Source of the DNA: Nitrospira sp. | Lineage (GTDB): Bacteria; Nitrospirota; Nitrospiria; Nitrospirales; Nitrospiraceae | Length of the DNA: 7,992 nt | Reading direction: 5' to 3' | Assembly: GCA_016873525.1 (NCBI GenBank) | Contig: VGXD01000089.1 | Location: 1 to 7,992, forward strand | In this document: piece by piece, positions 6,127 through 7,992 of the stretch | Position numbering within the stretch: the first letter of the stretch is position 1 | Layout of the letters: each line of letters starts with the position of its first letter | Notes under the pieces: generated by a model | Databases searched by the model: none | What the model saw: the letters and a program-made list of their open reading frames with translations, nothing else | Told to the model about the DNA's origin: nothing | Position numbers and translations under genes: made by a program

Positions 6127-6464
6127 AGGACGACCGGCAACGGCTGGAAGATAGCTTGGACGCTATCGAGCGTATTGAGCGCTATGCCGCCCGTGGACGC
6201 ACCGCTTTCGAGAACGATGAACTCCTGCAGACTTGGATTATCCATCACATCCAGATCATCGGGGAGGCTTCCCGCAAGCTCTCCGATTCTTTCCGCCAAA
6301 CCCACCCTGAAATTCCTTGGTCTCAAATCGCAGCGATGCAAAACGTGCTGGTTCACGACTATTTCCGCGTGGACACCGAAGAAGTATGGATGGTCGTTGA
6401 ACGAGACCTTCCGACTTTCAAGCGCAAGATAGAGGCGATTCTCAGGACGCTCCGCAGCACTTAG
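6123..6464 (+). CDS. hepT: HepT-like HEPN ribonuclease-toxin family protein, catalytic Arg replaced
   Basis: A 113-residue, mostly helical HEPN-domain protein of the HepT (DUF86) family. Active relatives are RNases whose centre is R-x4-6-H, usually written RNxxxHxY. Here the segment reads IAAMQNVLVHDYFRVD: the histidine (H78) and tyrosine (Y80, equivalent to the AMPylated tyrosine of studied systems) are present, but the arginine position (73) is Gln, codon CAA at 6339-6341, one transition from CGA. The family regions GEASRKLS (47-54), HPEIPWSQIA (61-70) and EEVWMVVERDLP (86-97) are intact, so the fold and partner surface are probably kept. The gene overlaps the nucleotidyltransferase gene by ATGA, with the antitoxin first. 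Two sampled 60-base blocks of this gene are 50-55% GC, apparently lower than the operon upstream, which would fit lateral acquisition. RNase activity is predicted to be weak or lost. Confidence 0.87.
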   Translation: MKDDRQRLEDSLDAIERIERYAARGRTAFENDELLQTWIIHHIQIIGEASRKLSDSFRQTHPEIPWSQIAAMQNVLVHDYFRVDTEEVWMVVERDLPTFKRKIEAILRTLRST

Positions 6465-6501
6465 CGGTTTATTCAGAGAATCCCGCTGGTGCGCCGTAGC
6501 G

Positions 6502-6519
6502 CCCTTCCTTCGGGAAGGG
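6502..6519 (+). terminator. UUCG-capped hairpin after hepT, possible terminator
   Basis: CCCTTCC (6502-6508), TTCG (6509-6512) and GGAAGGG (6513-6519) make a perfect 7-pair stem closed by the very stable C(UUCG)G tetraloop. A smaller GCGC-CGTA-GCGC hairpin (6491-6502) abuts it and shares its first base. There is no T run after it (TCGGAAAG follows), so it may be a 3'-end stabiliser or a weak terminator rather than a standard intrinsic one. Confidence 0.45.
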
Positions 6520-6527
6520 TCGGAAAG

Positions 6528-6556
6528 TTGACAAGCTCCCGGCCGCCGCCTAAGAT
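6528..6556 (+). promoter_or_regulatory. Sigma70-type promoter of the uracil-DNA glycosylase gene
   Basis: A perfect TTGACA -35 (6528-6533) is followed after exactly 17 bases by TAAGAT (6551-6556, 4 of 6 matches to the -10). The start of transcription would be about 6563, leaving a ~38-base leader. The -10 is flanked by the inverted copies GGCCGC (6541-6546) and GCGGCC (6557-6562), which could form an operator or a short hairpin at the transcript start. Confidence 0.6.
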
Positions 6557-6600
6557 GCGGCCCTGATTCGAGGCTCACCTTACCCTACGCGAGCGCAGGC

Positions 6601-7236
6601 ATGACTCTTCAGGAGCTGGGCGAATCGCTTCACGGTTGCCAGCGCTGCAAATTATCCCGTCTGGGCCGATCGCAAGTGGTCTTTGGCACCGGCAATCCCA
6701 AGGCCGACGTCATGTTCGTCGGCGAAGCCCCGGGCTTTCACGAGGACCGGCAGGGAGAACCCTTCGTCGGCGCGGCCGGCAAGCTGTTGAATGACCTGCT
6801 CCAGTCGGCCGGCCTCTCGCGTAACGAGGTCTACATCGCCAACGTCATCAAGTGCCGCCCGCCGGACAACCGAGACCCGGAGCCGGATGAAGTGGAGACC
6901 TGCAAGCCGTTTCTCTTGCAGCAAATCGACCTGATCAAGCCGAAGCTGGTCTGCACGCTCGGCAACTGGGCCACGCAGACCATCCTGGAAAAGAAGGTGG
7001 GGATCACGAAGGTCCGTGGCCAGGCCTTTCGCCTGAAGGACTTCGTGGTCTTTCCGCTGCTCCACCCGGCCGCCGCCCTCCATCAGGGCAGCCTCCGGGA
7101 ACCATTGCATGAGGATTTCAGAAAGCTGAAGGCCTATCTGGAGCAGGCCAAGAATCCTGCGCCGGCCAACCAGGCGGCTCAACCCGCTGCTTCAGCCGAG
7201 CGCCAACCGGCGCAGATGGACCTGTTTGGATCCTAG
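6601..7236 (+). CDS. udg: Type-4 (iron-sulfur) uracil-DNA glycosylase with C-terminal clamp-binding-like motif
   Basis: A 211-residue family-4 uracil-DNA glycosylase, which excises uracil produced by cytosine deamination or dUTP incorporation and starts base-excision repair. The four [4Fe-4S] cysteines are present in the family spacing: C13 and C16 (GCQRCKLS), C85 (IKCRPPDNRDP) and C101 (ETCKPF). The active-site motifs are GEAPG (41-45), the following EDRQGEPFVG (48-57), and the leucine-loop region beginning HPAAAL (155-160). The catalytic domain ends near residue 183. After it comes a disordered Ala/Pro/Gln-rich linker and the terminal QMDLFGS, where QMDLF (205-209) matches the bacterial sliding-clamp-binding pattern Q-x-(S/D)-L-F. 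The start ATG directly follows a weak GAG/AGG-type site, and the gene has its own promoter at 6528-6556. It converges on the next gene with only 21 bases between the two stops. Confidence 0.94.
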   Translation: MTLQELGESLHGCQRCKLSRLGRSQVVFGTGNPKADVMFVGEAPGFHEDRQGEPFVGAAGKLLNDLLQSAGLSRNEVYIANVIKCRPPDNRDPEPDEVETCKPFLLQQIDLIKPKLVCTLGNWATQTILEKKVGITKVRGQAFRLKDFVVFPLLHPAAALHQGSLREPLHEDFRKLKAYLEQAKNPAPANQAAQPAASAERQPAQMDLFGS

Positions 7237-7257
7237 GGGGAGCTCTGTGGCGGCCGT

Positions 7258-7713
7258 TCAGGCCTCCGCCGGCTTCGCCTTCGCCTCTGCCGTGGATGGA
7301 GACTCCTCGGCCGCTGCGACTTCCGTAGCCTCCGCTCCCGGCTCTTCGAACCAGGCCACCAGCATCTCGTCCCACCAGGCCGCATCCACCTCCTGGCCTG
7401 GGTCCACGCCGAGCAGGGCCACGTCTTCCTTGGTGACCGCCGCGCCGACCTCCGTCGGGTTGAACTTGGCCCGATCGATGACCTCCTTCGTGGCATAGCC
7501 TCCCACAATCCACGAGTCCAGATCGGCCCGGCGCGACTTGTAAGCCTTGAGTCCGTGCTTCAGGTAGAGAAAGATCGCGCGCTGAACGTCGTCTCCCACA
7601 CCCGTCGCCGAAAGACTCAGGGTCTTCTCGATCTTTTTCCTCCACTCCCGCTGGTCATAGCGAGACGTGACGAGCTGCAACATGCGTTTGCCGTCCTCAA
7701 CTCCCAGTGGCAT
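7258..7713 (-). CDS. Unrecognised 151-residue protein with acidic Ala-rich tail
   Basis: I do not recognise this family. The start is well supported by an AAGGAG site five bases upstream. Residues ~1-120 look like a folded, mainly helical domain: a basic first helix (RYDQREWRKKIEKTL, 18-32), a central stretch (VQRAIFLYLKHGLKAYKSRR, 43-62), WIVGGYATKEVIDRAKFNP (68-86), and an aromatic-rich WWDEMLVAWFEEP (113-125). Residues ~126-151 are low-complexity Ala/Glu/Pro/Lys and probably disordered. There is no signal peptide, membrane segment, Cys pair or familiar catalytic motif. The third-position GC pattern and the SD make it far more credible than the Ser/Ala-rich frame on the other strand (7226-7498). 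It is convergent with the glycosylase gene and codirectional with the hydrolase gene, from which it is separated by a repeat element. No function is proposed. Confidence 0.78.
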   Translation of the reverse strand: MPLGVEDGKRMLQLVTSRYDQREWRKKIEKTLSLSATGVGDDVQRAIFLYLKHGLKAYKSRRADLDSWIVGGYATKEVIDRAKFNPTEVGAAVTKEDVALLGVDPGQEVDAAWWDEMLVAWFEEPGAEATEVAAAEESPSTAEAKAKPAEA

Positions 7714-7718
7714 TTGAA

Positions 7719-7724
7719 CTCCTT
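7719..7724 (-). promoter_or_regulatory. Strong ribosome binding site of the 151-residue protein
   Basis: Reading on the minus strand, AAGGAG is five bases before the ATG (complement of 7711-7713). It is the best Shine-Dalgarno sequence in the window and fixes this start. Confidence 0.7.
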
Positions 7725-7737
7725 GTCATTGTGAGCC

Positions 7738-7832
7738 GGAAAGTCTGAAAGTTGGAAAGTTTTCAAGTCGTGCCGGAGAAGGTCTGGCCTTGCGACTTGA
7801 CGACTTTTAGACTTGGCAACTTTCAGACTGCG
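7738..7832. repeat. 8-base-periodic imperfect inverted-repeat element
   Basis: The left half is a run of 8-base units, GGAAAGTC, TGAAAGTT, GGAAAGTT, TTCAAGTC (7738-7769). The right half is the inverted form, CGACTTGA, CGACTTTT, AGACTTGG, CAACTTTC, AGACTGCG (7793-7832). AGTCTGAAAGTTG (7742-7754) and CAACTTTCAGACT (7817-7829) are perfect 13-base inverted copies. Inside them CAAGTCG (7764-7770) pairs with CGACTTG (7793-7799), leaving a ~22-base GC-rich loop. The right arm has one extra 8-base unit. The element fills the gap between the two minus-strand genes. It may act as a transcript hairpin between them or be a dispersed intergenic repeat; which one cannot be decided here. Confidence 0.75.
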
Positions 7833-7845
7833 CATGCCTATGCGC
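7830..7845 (-). terminator. Short perfect hairpin spanning the hydrolase stop codon
   Basis: GCGCAT (7830-7835) and ATGCGC (7840-7845) are perfect inverted copies around a 4-base loop. The stem covers the TAG of the dienelactone hydrolase gene (complement of 7838-7840) and runs straight into the repeat element. There is no T run on either side. It could help end or protect the hydrolase transcript, but the support is only structural. Confidence 0.3.
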
Positions 7846-7992
7846 CAAGATGTTGTTTGAAAAATGCCAGAGCCCTGGTCCAGGCGTCCTTGGCCTCAGC
7901 GGGCTTGTACACATCCTTCCGGGTGTCGTTGAAAAACGCGTGGGGGGCGCCGGGATAGGTCTTGATGTCCCCCGCCTTGCCGTACTTTTTGA
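7838..7992 (-). CDS. C-terminus of a dienelactone hydrolase family protein (5' end outside window)
   Basis: The minus-strand frame is open from the window edge to TAG (complement of 7838-7840), giving 50 complete residues. The segment IKTYPGAPHAFFNDTR, followed by VYKPAEAKDAWTRALAFFKQHL, is the standard end of dienelactone hydrolase (carboxymethylenebutenolidase) alpha/beta-hydrolases. The histidine of PHAF (17th residue of the fragment) is the catalytic triad His; the nucleophile and acid lie outside the window. Relatives hydrolyse dienelactone in chlorocatechol breakdown, but many chromosomal homologues have unknown ester or lactone substrates. The fragment was found by translating the complement by hand, since no start codon lies within the window. 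Confidence 0.87.
   Translation of the reverse strand, partial: KKYGKAGDIKTYPGAPHAFFNDTRKDVYKPAEAKDAWTRALAFFKQHLGA

Noticed and set aside
7228..7256. Cluster of restriction-site-like words (GGATCC, CCTAGG, GAGCTC, CGGCCG) suggesting vector sequence
   Set aside because: The GGATCC is simply the Gly-Ser end of the glycosylase before its TAG, and the order does not match a known polylinker I can recall; coincidence in GC-rich DNA.
7226..7498. Ser/Ala-rich plus-strand frame of 90 residues
   Set aside because: It is antisense to the 151-residue gene, which has a strong ribosome site, and it overlaps the glycosylase end; its composition is typical of a shadow frame.
7738..7832. CRISPR array
   Set aside because: Units are 8 bases long, contiguous and inverted, with no spacers and no cas genes nearby.

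Overview
This window looks like chromosomal DNA of a high-GC, hopanoid-making Gram-negative bacterium. The gene set (hpnD/hpnE squalene genes, a periplasmic HtrA-type protease, a type-4 uracil-DNA glycosylase, a dienelactone hydrolase) and the protein style suggest a Nitrospira-like member of the Nitrospirota. That assignment is inference from gene content only. There is no rRNA, tRNA, IS element, integrase or CRISPR array, and no gene-free stretch exceeds 300 bases.

Layout. (1) Positions 2-304 hold the C-terminal end of a secreted-type SH3-like domain protein whose start lies outside the window. (2) Behind an extended -10 promoter near 384-392 lies a tight operon, 447-4341: a HAD-superfamily phosphatase/phosphomutase, a signal-less cobalamin-binding (BtuF-like) protein, hpnD and hpnE. 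The first three genes are joined by 4-base ATGA stop/start overlaps, and hpnE follows after 18 bases. HpnD makes presqualene diphosphate from farnesyl diphosphate and HpnE carries out the last, FAD-dependent step to squalene, the precursor of hopanoids. The middle enzyme, HpnC, is not in the window. (3) At 4477-5688 is a periplasmic trypsin-like protease with a PDZ domain, preceded by a leader containing an inverted repeat. (4) At 5833-6464 is a two-gene HepT/MntA (HEPN/minimal nucleotidyltransferase) pair with its own predicted promoter. (5) At 6601-7236 is a type-4 uracil-DNA glycosylase with a very good sigma70-type promoter and a C-terminal clamp-binding-like motif. (6) On the minus strand are an unrecognised 151-residue protein (7258-7713) and, at the window edge, the C-terminus of a dienelactone hydrolase (7838-7992). 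A striking 8-base-periodic inverted-repeat element (about 7738-7832) lies between them.

The observation I rank highest is in the HepT/MntA pair. Both proteins are full length and overlapping, yet each lacks one signature catalytic residue. The nucleotidyltransferase has D-V-G in place of the DxD metal motif, and the HEPN toxin has Q-N-x4-type QNVLVH in place of RNxxxH. Each change is explainable by a single-base transition. The AMPylation-target tyrosine (HDY) is kept. This could be a jointly disarmed toxin-antitoxin relic or a repurposed pair. Next are the 8-base-periodic inverted repeat, the cobalamin-binding protein embedded in a squalene operon, and the QMDLF tail of the glycosylase.
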